NCBI GenBank assembly: GCA_001800975.1
Contig: MGWK01000009.1
Coordinates: 1 to 64,000 of the forward strand
Length of the DNA: 64,000 bases
From: Flavobacteria bacterium RIFCSPLOWO2_12_FULL_35_11
GTDB taxonomy: Bacteria; Bacteroidota; Bacteroidia; Flavobacteriales; Flavobacteriaceae
Direction of reading: 5' to 3'
In this document: in pieces, positions 54,596 to 63,359 of the stretch
How the letters are laid out: each line of letters begins with the position of its first letter
How positions within the stretch are numbered: position 1 is the stretch's first letter
Translations under genes and position numbers: made by a program
The notes under the pieces: generated by a model
Database searches by the model: none
What the model was told of the DNA's origin: nothing
The model's input: only the letters and a program-made list of their open reading frames with translations

Positions 54596-54739
54596 AAAAT
54601 AAAATTTTAATTTTGTGATTTTACCAAATTAGTAATGCAAATTTTATGCTAAAAGTACGAAAACTAAAATATAGTTGGCATGAACAAAATAGTTATGCAA
54701 AAAAATGATAAAAAACATAAAATGCTAATGTATAAATTG

Positions 54740-54747
54740 TATTTTTG
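54740..54747 (+). promoter_or_regulatory. -7 element for the nqr operon
   Basis: TATTTTTG matches TAnnTTTG and lies 38 bp upstream of the nqrA ATG. No -33 TTG at the usual distance. Confidence 0.55.
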
Positions 54748-54785
54748 CTCCGTTTTTTAAAGACTATTAAATAAACTTAAGATAT

Positions 54786-56135
54786 ATGTCAAAGGACATT
54801 CATATTAAAAAAGGTCTAGATATTAAGCTGAAAGGTGAAGCAACCAAACTTACCGAAAATGCGATAACTAGTGATGTTTACACATTAAAACCTGAAGATT
54901 TCCACAGTATTATTCCTAAATTATCCGTAAAAATTGGCACAACTCTAAAAGCTGGAGAAGCCTTGTTTTACAATAAAGCCGATGAGGAAATGAAATTTCC
55001 ATCACCTGTTAGCGGTGAAGTGGTGGATATTATTCGTGGTGAAAAAAGAAAGCTGTTGGCCGTTAAAATTAAAGCCGATTCTGAGCAACAATTTTTTGAT
55101 TTTGGCGTGAAAGATCCGAAAGCGATGAAAGCCGAAGAGATTAAAAGTCATATATTGGCATCCGGTTGTTGGCCATTTATCAAACAAAGACCTTATGATG
55201 TAATTGCAAAAACGGCAAATACCCCAAAAGCGATTTTTGTTTCTGCTTATGCCAGCGCACCTTTGGCCGCCGATTACGATTATGTTTTGGCCGGAAAAGA
55301 AAATGAATTACAGGCAGCAATCACTGCTTTAAGCAAGTTAACCACAGGAGAAGTTCACGTTTCCGTTGGAAAAAACGCAAACTCACCTTTGGCTGGATTA
55401 AATAATATTTCATTGCATAAAGTTTCAGGACCGCATCCTTCGGGAAATGTTGGTACTCAAATTGCTAAAATAAGTCCAATAAATAAAGGAGAAACTGTTT
55501 GGACAATTACGCCTCAAGATTTGGTGATTATTGGAGAATTGTTTTTAACGGGTAAATTTAATGCCGAACGCACAATTGCATTGGCAGGTTCTTCCGTTGA
55601 AGCTCCAAAATATTACAAAACAAAAATTGGCGCCACAATTACTTCATTAGTTAATGGAAAACTGAAAGGAAATAACAACAGAATTATCAGCGGCAATGTT
55701 TTAACGGGTAAAGCCAAAAATCTAAAAGAAAATTTAGGTTATTATGACAATATGATTAGCGTGATCCCAGAAGGAAACGACTATGAATTGTTTGGATGGT
55801 CATTGCCTGTGTTCAATAAAATATCTACCTCAAGAGCCTTGACTTTTTCGTGGTTATTGCCAAATAAAAAGTTTGATTTAAACACTAATACAAATGGTGA
55901 ACACAGAGCTTTTGTGGTTACCGGAGCTTATGAAGAAGTTTTTCCGTTAGATATTTATCCAATGCAAATTTTAAAATCTTGTATGTATCAGGATTTAGAT
56001 GAAATGGAGCAATTGGGAATGTATGAAGTGGCTCCCGAAGATTTTGCCTTAACAGAATTTGTTTGTGTTTCTAAACAACCACATCAAGAAATTATTAGAA
56101 AAGGTTTAGACTTAATGTTAAAAGAAATAGGATAA
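54786..56135 (+). CDS. nqrA: Na+-NQR subunit A
   Basis: A 449-residue peripheral subunit of the Na+-translocating NADH:ubiquinone oxidoreductase, facing the cytoplasm. N-terminal KGLDIKLKG and lipoyl-like FPSPVSGEVVDI blocks are typical. There are no membrane segments. It heads nqrABCDEF, with nqrB only four bases downstream. Length matches family norms. It is involved in quinone site formation. Confidence 0.95.
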   Translation: MSKDIHIKKGLDIKLKGEATKLTENAITSDVYTLKPEDFHSIIPKLSVKIGTTLKAGEALFYNKADEEMKFPSPVSGEVVDIIRGEKRKLLAVKIKADSEQQFFDFGVKDPKAMKAEEIKSHILASGCWPFIKQRPYDVIAKTANTPKAIFVSAYASAPLAADYDYVLAGKENELQAAITALSKLTTGEVHVSVGKNANSPLAGLNNISLHKVSGPHPSGNVGTQIAKISPINKGETVWTITPQDLVIIGELFLTGKFNAERTIALAGSSVEAPKYYKTKIGATITSLVNGKLKGNNNRIISGNVLTGKAKNLKENLGYYDNMISVIPEGNDYELFGWSLPVFNKISTSRALTFSWLLPNKKFDLNTNTNGEHRAFVVTGAYEEVFPLDIYPMQILKSCMYQDLDEMEQLGMYEVAPEDFALTEFVCVSKQPHQEIIRKGLDLMLKEIG

Positions 56136-56139
56136 GGTT

Positions 56140-57339
56140 ATGGGATTAAAAGAAAAATTACATACTATCAAAGAAAATGGAAAGGGGAAAAAGTGGTTGC
56201 CTGCTTTTGAAGCTGTTCATACTTTCTTATATACACCTAATGAGACCACACACTCAGGCGGACACATAAAAGGTGCCGACGATTTAAAAAGAACGATGAC
56301 CATGGTGGTGTTGGCACTAATTCCTTGTTTGATATTTGGAATGTTCAATACAGGTTTTCAACACTTTAAAGCATTTGGCACACCAGTAGAATTTTTATCT
56401 ATGGATGCGTTTTGGTTTGGGTTTTTAAAAGTATTGCCTCTTGTGGTAGTTTCTTATGTTGTTGGACTAGGAATTGAAGTTCTTTTCGCAATAATTAAAG
56501 GACATGAAGTTGAAGAGGGCTATTTTGTGACGGGAATGTTAGTTCCATTAATTGTGCCTGTAGATATTCCTCTTTGGATGCTTTCTGTAGCCGTAATTTT
56601 TGGTGTAGTCATTGGAAAAGAAATTTTTGGAGGTACGGGAATGAACATTTTAAACCCTGCTTTAATAATTCGTGCATTTTTATTCTTCGCCTATCCTACT
56701 TGGATGACCGGCGATAAGGTATGGGTTAGCGGCGCGACAGAAAGGACCAATGAAATTTCAGCAGGATTAAATTTAGACGCTGTTACAGGGGAAACGATTC
56801 TGGGCAGTTTGGCACAAGGAAAAGAATTGGCCTATTCGGTTTATGATATGTTTTTTGGGTTTATTCCCGGCTCAGTGGGAGAAACTTCCACTTTCTTAAT
56901 TTTATTGGCGGGCATATTCTTAATTTTTACAAAAATCGCAAGTTGGCGGATTATGTTATCGGCTGTGCTTGGCGCTTTGGTAATGGGACTTGTTTTTAAC
57001 GGAGTTGTAAATGCAGGCTGGATTGGTGAAGGAAGTAAGTTTTATAGTTTAATGAACACCGTATATTGGCATCATTTATTACTTGGTGGATTTGCATTTG
57101 GTGTTGTATTTATGGCAACCGATCCGGTTACCGGATCACAGACTAATAAAGGAAAATGGATTTACGGATTTTTTATCGGGTTTATATCGATTATGATCAG
57201 GGTATTCAATCCTGCTTATCCGGAAGGCGTAATGTTGGCAATTTTATTAATGAATGTATTCGCTCCAACCATTGACCATTTTATAGTGCGAAGCAATGTT
57301 AAAGGAAGATTAAAACGTTTAAAAGCAAAAACAGCATAA
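56140..57339 (+). CDS. nqrB: Na+-NQR subunit B
   Basis: A 399-residue polytopic membrane subunit with ten or so helices, carrying a covalently bound FMN in the family. The flavinylation site should be the Thr in a (S/T)GAT motif. Here the aligned position reads DAVTGETILG (about residues 213-222), with Glu in place of the usual Ala. The region PGSVGETSTFLIL and FYPW-type NPALIIRAFLFFAYP are conserved. It is the main Na+ channel-forming subunit. Confidence 0.95.
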   Translation: MGLKEKLHTIKENGKGKKWLPAFEAVHTFLYTPNETTHSGGHIKGADDLKRTMTMVVLALIPCLIFGMFNTGFQHFKAFGTPVEFLSMDAFWFGFLKVLPLVVVSYVVGLGIEVLFAIIKGHEVEEGYFVTGMLVPLIVPVDIPLWMLSVAVIFGVVIGKEIFGGTGMNILNPALIIRAFLFFAYPTWMTGDKVWVSGATERTNEISAGLNLDAVTGETILGSLAQGKELAYSVYDMFFGFIPGSVGETSTFLILLAGIFLIFTKIASWRIMLSAVLGALVMGLVFNGVVNAGWIGEGSKFYSLMNTVYWHHLLLGGFAFGVVFMATDPVTGSQTNKGKWIYGFFIGFISIMIRVFNPAYPEGVMLAILLMNVFAPTIDHFIVRSNVKGRLKRLKAKTA

Positions 57340-57341
57340 CA

Positions 57342-58088
57342 ATGGCAAAGAATCTTGAAAATAACGTATATACAGTGCTGTTCGCCTCGGGAATGGTAAT
57401 TATTGTAGGGGCTTTACTGGCTTTTGTGTCTTCAGCTTTGAGCGATAAAGTATCTGAGAACAGACGTATAGAAAAACAACTTAATATTTTATACGCAATG
57501 GGTGTAAATGATAATGATGAAACCAGCGTCACTTTTGTTTCAAAAAATGTTGTGGGCAGTGAGTTTTCAAAATACATCACCAAGCAATTGGTAATCACAG
57601 GAACCGAAGCCGTTGAAGATAACAATGCCTACTTAATTGATATTAAAAAAGAAGCAGAAGAAGCAAAAGACCCTAACTATAAAAGGAGATTGCCTATGTT
57701 TATTGGAGAAAAAGATGGCGTAAAATTATTTATCGTTCCGGTAAGAGGGAATGGTTTGTGGGATGCCATTTGGGGTTATGTGGCTTTAGATGAGCAAATG
57801 GTTGTGCAAGGCGTATATTTTGATCATAAAGGTGAAACACCTGGTTTGGGTTCGAATATAAAAGAACGTTTTTTTATGGATGATTTTAAAGGAGAACATA
57901 TTTTAGATGGTGACACCTTTAAAGGAATTAATGCAGTAAAAGGAAATTCTGACCCAAAAAATTTAAATAAAACAGATTTTGAGGTAGATGCAATAGCCGG
58001 AGCAACAATTACAGGTACTGGTTTATCTGCAATGCTTAAAAAAGATTTAGCAATGTATATACCTTATTTAAAAACCTTAAAAAAATAA
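57342..58088 (+). CDS. nqrC: Na+-NQR subunit C
   Basis: A 248-residue subunit with one N-terminal membrane helix and a periplasmic FMN-binding domain. The flavinylation motif is visible as DAIAGATITGTG (about 222-233), the Thr being the FMN ester site. ApbE, which performs this attachment, is encoded 4.3 kb downstream. It starts two bases after nqrB and is followed three bases later by nqrD. Confidence 0.95.
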   Translation: MAKNLENNVYTVLFASGMVIIVGALLAFVSSALSDKVSENRRIEKQLNILYAMGVNDNDETSVTFVSKNVVGSEFSKYITKQLVITGTEAVEDNNAYLIDIKKEAEEAKDPNYKRRLPMFIGEKDGVKLFIVPVRGNGLWDAIWGYVALDEQMVVQGVYFDHKGETPGLGSNIKERFFMDDFKGEHILDGDTFKGINAVKGNSDPKNLNKTDFEVDAIAGATITGTGLSAMLKKDLAMYIPYLKTLKK

Positions 58089-58091
58089 TTT

Positions 58092-58739
58092 ATGGGACTT
58101 CTATCAAAAAAAGATGCTAAATTAATTACTGATCCTTTAGCAGATAATAACCCTATAACAGTACAAGTTTTAGGTATTTGTTCCGCATTGGCAATAACAG
58201 CGCAATTAAACGCTTCAATTGTTATGGCAATATCAGTAATGTTTGTTGTTTCAATAGGAAATGTGGTAATTTCATTATTGAGAAATGTCATTCCTACAAA
58301 AATTAAAATTATTGTACAATTGGTAGTTGCAGCCGCTTTGGTAATTATTGTGGACCAAATCTTAAAGGCTTATGCGTACGAATTATCGAAACAACTATCT
58401 GTTTTCGTGGGATTAATTATTACAAACTGTATTCTGATGGGTCGTTTTGAAGCATTTGCTTTAGCAAATACGCCTTGGAAATCATTTTTGGATGGAATTG
58501 GGAACTCTGCGGGATATGGAATTATATTAATTATTGTAGCTTTTTTTAGAGAATTATTAGGCTCTGGCTCTTTACTTGGATACCCTGTTTTGGGGAGTTC
58601 CATTGAGAAAACGGGCGTTTATGCTTATGGATATGAAAACAACGGATTTATGTTGTTGGCGCCAATGGCATTAATTACCATAGGAATTATAATTTGGGTT
58701 CAACGCTCAAGAAATACATCGTTAATCGAACAAAACTAA
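58092..58739 (+). CDS. nqrD: Na+-NQR subunit D
   Basis: A 215-residue membrane subunit with six helices, homologous to NqrE and RnfA/E. Conserved blocks are [20 protein letters not shown] at the start and [13 protein letters not shown] with [10 protein letters not shown]. With NqrE it forms the symmetric pair that coordinates the membrane [2Fe-2S] cluster. A 76-bp non-coding gap follows before nqrE. Confidence 0.95.
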   Translation: MGLLSKKDAKLITDPLADNNPITVQVLGICSALAITAQLNASIVMAISVMFVVSIGNVVISLLRNVIPTKIKIIVQLVVAAALVIIVDQILKAYAYELSKQLSVFVGLIITNCILMGRFEAFALANTPWKSFLDGIGNSAGYGIILIIVAFFRELLGSGSLLGYPVLGSSIEKTGVYAYGYENNGFMLLAPMALITIGIIIWVQRSRNTSLIEQN

Positions 58740-58815
58740 AATTAGTTTATGGTAATCGGTCTCAAGAATCAATAAATTCTAAAAACTGAAAACTATTAAC
58801 TGAAAAATTAAATAT

Positions 58816-59547
58816 ATGGAACATATAGAATTATTTTTTAAGGCAATATTTATTGATAATATGATATTTGCAACATTCTTGGGAATGTGCTCCTATCTTG
58901 CCGTATCTAAAAAAGTCGCAACAGCAGTTGGCTTGGGAGCTGCCGTTATATTTGTAATGGCAATAACGGTTCCTTTAAACTGGTTATTGGATGTTTATTT
59001 ACTAAAAGACGGCGCATTAGCTTGGTTAGGACCTGAATATGCCCAATATGATTTAAGCTTCTTGTCTTTTATTATGTTTATTGCAACCATTGCAACAATG
59101 GTGCAATTGGTTGAAATAGTCGTTGAAAAATTTTCTCCGTCATTGTACAATTCATTGGGGCTCTTTTTACCATTAATCGCCGTAAACTGCGCTATTTTGG
59201 GTGGCTCATTGTTTATGCAATCTCGTGAGATCCAAACATTAGGATTGGCTTTTAATTATGGAGTTAGCTCAGGAATAGGTTGGTTTTTAGCCATTTTGGC
59301 TATTGCAGCAATTCGTGAAAAAATTAGATATTCAAATGTTCCTGCGCCTTTAAGGGGATTGGGAATTACTTTTATTATTACAGGTTTAATGGCCATTGGA
59401 TTTATGAGTTTTGGAGGAATGTTAACAGGCGGCAAAGAAGAAAAACCTGTGGAACAAACAGCGGTCATTAAGAATAACCCAAATGAAGTTGAGGTTACTA
59501 AAGACGCTATAGATTTAGCTAAGAACGAACAAGAAATTAAAGAATAA
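58816..59547 (+). CDS. nqrE: Na+-NQR subunit E, with C-terminal extension
   Basis: A 243-residue membrane subunit. The first 200 residues have the six helices and conserved segments of NqrE (FATFLGMCSYLAVSKK; NCAILGGSLFM, whose cysteine helps bind the membrane iron-sulfur site). About 40 residues beyond the usual end follow: a charged, Glu/Lys/Asn-rich tail (GGKEEKPVEQTAVIKN). The gene overlaps nqrF by one base. Confidence 0.95.
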   Translation: MEHIELFFKAIFIDNMIFATFLGMCSYLAVSKKVATAVGLGAAVIFVMAITVPLNWLLDVYLLKDGALAWLGPEYAQYDLSFLSFIMFIATIATMVQLVEIVVEKFSPSLYNSLGLFLPLIAVNCAILGGSLFMQSREIQTLGLAFNYGVSSGIGWFLAILAIAAIREKIRYSNVPAPLRGLGITFIITGLMAIGFMSFGGMLTGGKEEKPVEQTAVIKNNPNEVEVTKDAIDLAKNEQEIKE

Positions 59548-60860
59548 TGATCATATTAGCAGCAAGTACCGTAAATACAGTTTTAGCATCAGTAATAGCA
59601 TTTTTAATTATCACGCTATTATTGGTTGCATTACTATTGTTTGTAAAACAAAAATTAGCACCTTCAGGTCCCGTAAAAATTAGAATTAACGGCGAAAAGG
59701 AAATTGAAGTCTCTTCCGGAGGTTCCTTATTATCCACTTTGGGAAATGCAAAAATATTTTTGCCGTCTGCTTGTGGTGGTGGTGGAACTTGCCTGCAATG
59801 TGAATGTCACGTACATTCCGGAGGTGGTGAAGCTTTACCAACAGAAACACCCAACTTTAGCCGTAAAGAATTGAAAGAGGGAATCCGTTTGGCTTGTCAG
59901 GTGAAAGTAAAACAGAATATGGACATCAGTATTCCTGAAGAAGTATTCGGTATTAAAAAATGGGAAGGAACGGTTGTTCGTAATTATAACGTAGCATCTT
60001 TTATCAAAGAATTCGTTGTTGAAATCCCTGAAGATATGGGTTATAAAGCCGGTGGATATATTCAGATTGAAATTCCTCCCTGTGAAGTCAATTTCTCCGA
60101 CATAGATATTACAGCGCATCCGGAAGAACATGAAACTCCCGATAAATTTAAAGAGGAATGGGATAAATTTGCCCTATGGCCTTTAAAAATGGTGAATAAA
60201 GAAACGGTTGTTCGTGCTTATTCTATGGCTTCTTATCCTGCAGAAGGAAAAGAAATTATGTTGAATGTTCGTATCGCCACGCCACCCTTTGACAGGGCAA
60301 AAAATGGATGGATGAGTGTAAATCCAGGTATTGCCTCTTCGTATATTTTCTCCCGTAAAGCTGGTGACAAAGTGGTCATTTCAGGACCTTATGGTGAGTT
60401 CTTTATCAATGAATCTGATGCCGAAATGTTGTATGTTGGCGGTGGCGCCGGTATGGCTCCAATGCGTTCGCATTTGTATCACCTTTTCAAAACCCTTAAA
60501 ACAGGAAGAAAAGTAACTTATTGGTACGGCGGTAGATCCAAACGTGAATTGTTCTATACAAATCACTTCCGAGAATTAGAAAAAGAATTTCCTAACTTTA
60601 AGTTTTACCTGGTACTTTCTGAACCTTTACCGGTAGACAATTGGGTAAATAAAAAAGATGTAAACGACAGTGAAGGAGACGGATTTACAGGTTTCGTGCA
60701 CAATGCGGTAATTAATGAATATTTGTCGAAACACGAAACGCCTGAAGATATTGAATTGTATTTTTGCGGACCGCCGTTAATGAATCAGGCCGTTCAAAAA
60801 ATGGGTCAGGATTTTGGTTTGGCTGATGAAAATATTAGATTTGATGACTTTGGAGGTTAA
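59547..60860 (+). CDS. nqrF: Na+-NQR subunit F (NADH dehydrogenase, FAD and 2Fe-2S)
   Basis: A 437-residue subunit that oxidises NADH. After one membrane helix (about 10-34) comes a plant-type ferredoxin domain with Cys76, Cys82, Cys85 and Cys117. Next are the FAD-binding RAYSMASYP and NADH-binding GGGAGMAPMRSH, ending with the conserved RFDDFGG. Length is slightly longer than Vibrio NqrF. It closes the nqr operon and is followed by a terminator. Confidence 0.96.
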   Translation: MIILAASTVNTVLASVIAFLIITLLLVALLLFVKQKLAPSGPVKIRINGEKEIEVSSGGSLLSTLGNAKIFLPSACGGGGTCLQCECHVHSGGGEALPTETPNFSRKELKEGIRLACQVKVKQNMDISIPEEVFGIKKWEGTVVRNYNVASFIKEFVVEIPEDMGYKAGGYIQIEIPPCEVNFSDIDITAHPEEHETPDKFKEEWDKFALWPLKMVNKETVVRAYSMASYPAEGKEIMLNVRIATPPFDRAKNGWMSVNPGIASSYIFSRKAGDKVVISGPYGEFFINESDAEMLYVGGGAGMAPMRSHLYHLFKTLKTGRKVTYWYGGRSKRELFYTNHFRELEKEFPNFKFYLVLSEPLPVDNWVNKKDVNDSEGDGFTGFVHNAVINEYLSKHETPEDIELYFCGPPLMNQAVQKMGQDFGLADENIRFDDFGG

Positions 60861-60887
60861 TCCGGGAAATCAAAAAACAAGAAAACT

Positions 60888-60917
60888 AAATCCGATACCT
60901 TTGTGTCGGATTTTTTT
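60888..60917 (+). terminator. Terminator of the nqr operon
   Basis: AAATCCGA pairs with TCGGATTT across a ten-base loop, followed by a T run. Confidence 0.88.
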
Positions 60918-60935
60918 ATATAATCCATTTAAAAT

Positions 60936-61313
60936 ATGAGCAGACCACTTACAAACCAAGAAATGCATAATTTGGCGATGAACATTGTTGGCAAAGATTT
61001 GGAGGCCAAAGGCTATGAATTTATTGCCATTAACAGCCAGTTAAAAATGAACCCGCAGTTTGTGTGTATTGATAAAATGAGCATACGTTATTTTGTGGTT
61101 GTAAAAGTGGTCGCCATTTCTGAATACCATATTCCTTATGACGTTATTTGGATGGAAACCATTAAACTGCATGCCCAAAAAAACAAGGCCAAAGTGCTGT
61201 TTGCAAATGTGGGATTGGGGAATGCAATCAATCCCGACTCAGCTCCTCATTTAAACGAAGAATACCTGCTTCAGTATGAAGGTTTACAAGTATTGGATGT
61301 GGAATTAAACTAA
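60936..61313 (+). CDS. Conserved nqr-adjacent protein of unknown function
   Basis: A 125-residue soluble protein beginning MSRPLTNQEMHNLAMNIVGKDL. Homologues in flavobacteria are often labelled as an NQR subunit F, but this one lacks ferredoxin cysteines, FAD and NADH motifs. The label seems to come from position only. Pattern YEFIAIN...QFVCIDK...RYFVVVKVV suggests a small alpha/beta fold, loosely reminiscent of nuclease-like folds, with no catalytic residues I can confirm. It is separated from nqrF by a terminator. Confidence 0.75.
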   Translation: MSRPLTNQEMHNLAMNIVGKDLEAKGYEFIAINSQLKMNPQFVCIDKMSIRYFVVVKVVAISEYHIPYDVIWMETIKLHAQKNKAKVLFANVGLGNAINPDSAPHLNEEYLLQYEGLQVLDVELN

Positions 61314-61336
61314 ACTTCACCCCCTTATTATAAAAC

Positions 61337-61365
61337 AAAAAAACACGCCGATGGCGTGTTTTTTT
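61337..61365. terminator. Bidirectional terminator before ompA-like gene
   Basis: AAAAAAACACGCC pairs with GGCGTGTTTTTTT around GAT. It lies between convergent genes. Confidence 0.92.
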
Positions 61366-61385
61366 CTAATAAATTATATTATAAA

Positions 61386-62225
61386 TTATTCAACTTTACT
61401 TTCCAGTAATTTGAAAAACTGATCTAATTTAGGCATTAAAACGATACGTGTTCTTCTGTTTCTGGCTCTTCCTTCAACAGTTGCATTAGTTTCTAATGGC
61501 ATATATTCGCTTCTGCCGGCAGCCACTAATCTGCTTGGTTCAATATTAAAGTCTTTTTGCAAAACTCTAATTACTGAAGTTGAACGTTTAACACTTAAAT
61601 CCCAGTTGTCTTTCATATCAGAAGTCTTGATAGGCATGTTATCTGTATATCCCTCAACCATAACCTCTAATTCAGGTTGTGCAGCGATAACGTCAGCAAC
61701 TTTTTTCAATACTCTTTTTGCATCGTTGGAAATCACATGGCTTCCGCTTTTAAATAACAATCTGTCTGCAATTGAGATATAAACAACTGTTTTCTCAACA
61801 TCAACTTGAATGTCTTCGTCGCTAAACCCTTCTTTCAACACACTTTTTAATTTGAACCCTAAAGCCAAATTCATAGAATCTCTTTGGGTAATCGCTTTTT
61901 GAATATATTGAATATACTCATCTTTTTTACCCATTTGAGTCAATGTTTCTTTGATGCTTTCAGAAGCTGATTTAGATAAAACAGTTAAGTTTTCAACATA
62001 TTCCAATGTTTTTTCTTTGTCTTTTCTTAAATCTTCCACTTGTTGATTTAAAGCATTAAGTCTGCTTTCACTTTCAATTCTACATTTCATTAAATCGGCT
62101 TTGGTGTCAACCAATTCTGAACTTGTTTTGTTATAGTTATTTTCCAATTCAGTGTATTTCTTTTGCGATACACATGAACTTAAAACAACAGATGCCAAAA
62201 GCATCAAAATTCCAATTTTCTTCAT
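61386..62225 (-). CDS. OmpA-family lipoprotein with coiled coil
   Basis: A 279-residue lipoprotein (lipobox LSSC, Cys17). A long coiled coil (about 25-115) precedes an OmpA-like peptidoglycan-binding domain (VEGYTDNMPI and RSTSVIRVLQ, with RRTRIVLMP near the end). It likely tethers the outer membrane to the cell wall. It is monocistronic, with a -7 element at 62251-62258 and a shared terminator downstream. Confidence 0.92.
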   Translation of the reverse strand: MKKIGILMLLASVVLSSCVSQKKYTELENNYNKTSSELVDTKADLMKCRIESESRLNALNQQVEDLRKDKEKTLEYVENLTVLSKSASESIKETLTQMGKKDEYIQYIQKAITQRDSMNLALGFKLKSVLKEGFSDEDIQVDVEKTVVYISIADRLLFKSGSHVISNDAKRVLKKVADVIAAQPELEVMVEGYTDNMPIKTSDMKDNWDLSVKRSTSVIRVLQKDFNIEPSRLVAAGRSEYMPLETNATVEGRARNRRTRIVLMPKLDQFFKLLESKVE

Positions 62226-62250
62226 AATTTAAACTGTTTTTAGTGTGAAA

Positions 62251-62258
62251 CAAAAGTA
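62251..62258 (-). promoter_or_regulatory. -7 element for the OmpA-like lipoprotein
   Basis: On the minus strand TACTTTTG matches TAnnTTTG, 26 bp upstream of the ATG. Confidence 0.6.
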
Positions 62259-62371
62259 AATAAAAGCGAGCACGAATCCTTAAATTTTAAATATTTTGTG
62301 ATATTTTTAAGAGAAATTAAACTTTATATTTACCATTCCATTTTATTAATAATTAAATAACAACTAAAGTT

Positions 62372-63358
62372 ATGAAAAATTGTCTGTTTACACTAATTTT
62401 ATTATTGTTTTTATCTTGTGAAGATGCCAAAACCGACTTAAAAATAATTGAAGGAAATGCCCTTGGAGCCACATTTAATGTGCGCTATTTAGATGCTGGA
62501 GCCAACAACTATGAATCCAAAATAGACAGTCTAACTAAAGTAATTAACAAATCTGCTTCAACCTATATCCCAACTTCGGATCTTTCAAAAATAAATCAAG
62601 GAGACACCACTGTTTTTGCAGATGCCAATTTGCAGGAGGTCTTTATAAAGTCGGAAAAAATTTACAAAGAAACTGAAGGCGCTTTCGACCCAACAGTAGG
62701 TATTTTAGTGAATGCTTGGGGATTCGGACCCGAAAAACCAATTGAAAATTTGGATTCCCTAAAAATTCAAGAACTTTTAAAATTTGTGGGTTTTGATAAA
62801 GTGAAACTGGAAAATGGAAAAATAAAAAAATTGTACCCGGAAATTTATATGGATTTCAATGCGATTGCCCCAGGTTATTTGGTTGATATGGTCAGCCGAA
62901 TGTTTGAAAAAAGTGGCGTTGCAAATTATATGGTGGAAATGGGAGGAGAAATTAGGGCAAGAGGCCAAAATGAAAAAGGATTGCCTTGGAAAATAGGAAT
63001 TGAAAATCCAAATACAGACGGAAGCCGTTCTTTTGCAACTGTTATTGAACTTAAAAATGAATCCCTCGCCACTTCTGGGAATTACAGAAAATTCAAGGTT
63101 AAGGAAGACGGAACAAAATATGTGCACACCATAAATACAAAAACAGGGTATGCCAAAGAAAGTAATTTACTGAGCGCATCGGTGATTTCAAAATCAGATT
63201 GTGCAGATGTTGATGGCTATGCAACTTCCTTTATGGTTATGGGATTTGAAAAATCTAAAGATTTTTTAAAAAACCATCCAGAATTAAAAGCATTTCTGAT
63301 TTATGTTGATGAAAAAGGAGCAATGAAAACTTATAAATCAAACAATTTCAACAATTAA
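62372..63358 (+). CDS. apbE: FAD:protein FMN transferase ApbE
   Basis: A 328-residue lipoprotein (lipobox FLSC, Cys16). It attaches FMN from FAD to Thr/Ser in proteins such as NqrB and NqrC. Family blocks are ALGATFNVRY at the N-terminus, GAFDPTVGILVNAWGFGP, MDFNAIAPGYLVDMV and the YMVEMGGEIRARG and VDGYATSFMVMG segments. Mg2+-binding residues lie near DCADVDGYATS. It is 1.5 kb after nqrF and is the obvious maturation enzyme for NQR here. Confidence 0.93.
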   Translation: MKNCLFTLILLLFLSCEDAKTDLKIIEGNALGATFNVRYLDAGANNYESKIDSLTKVINKSASTYIPTSDLSKINQGDTTVFADANLQEVFIKSEKIYKETEGAFDPTVGILVNAWGFGPEKPIENLDSLKIQELLKFVGFDKVKLENGKIKKLYPEIYMDFNAIAPGYLVDMVSRMFEKSGVANYMVEMGGEIRARGQNEKGLPWKIGIENPNTDGSRSFATVIELKNESLATSGNYRKFKVKEDGTKYVHTINTKTGYAKESNLLSASVISKSDCADVDGYATSFMVMGFEKSKDFLKNHPELKAFLIYVDEKGAMKTYKSNNFNN

Positions 63359-63359
63359 C

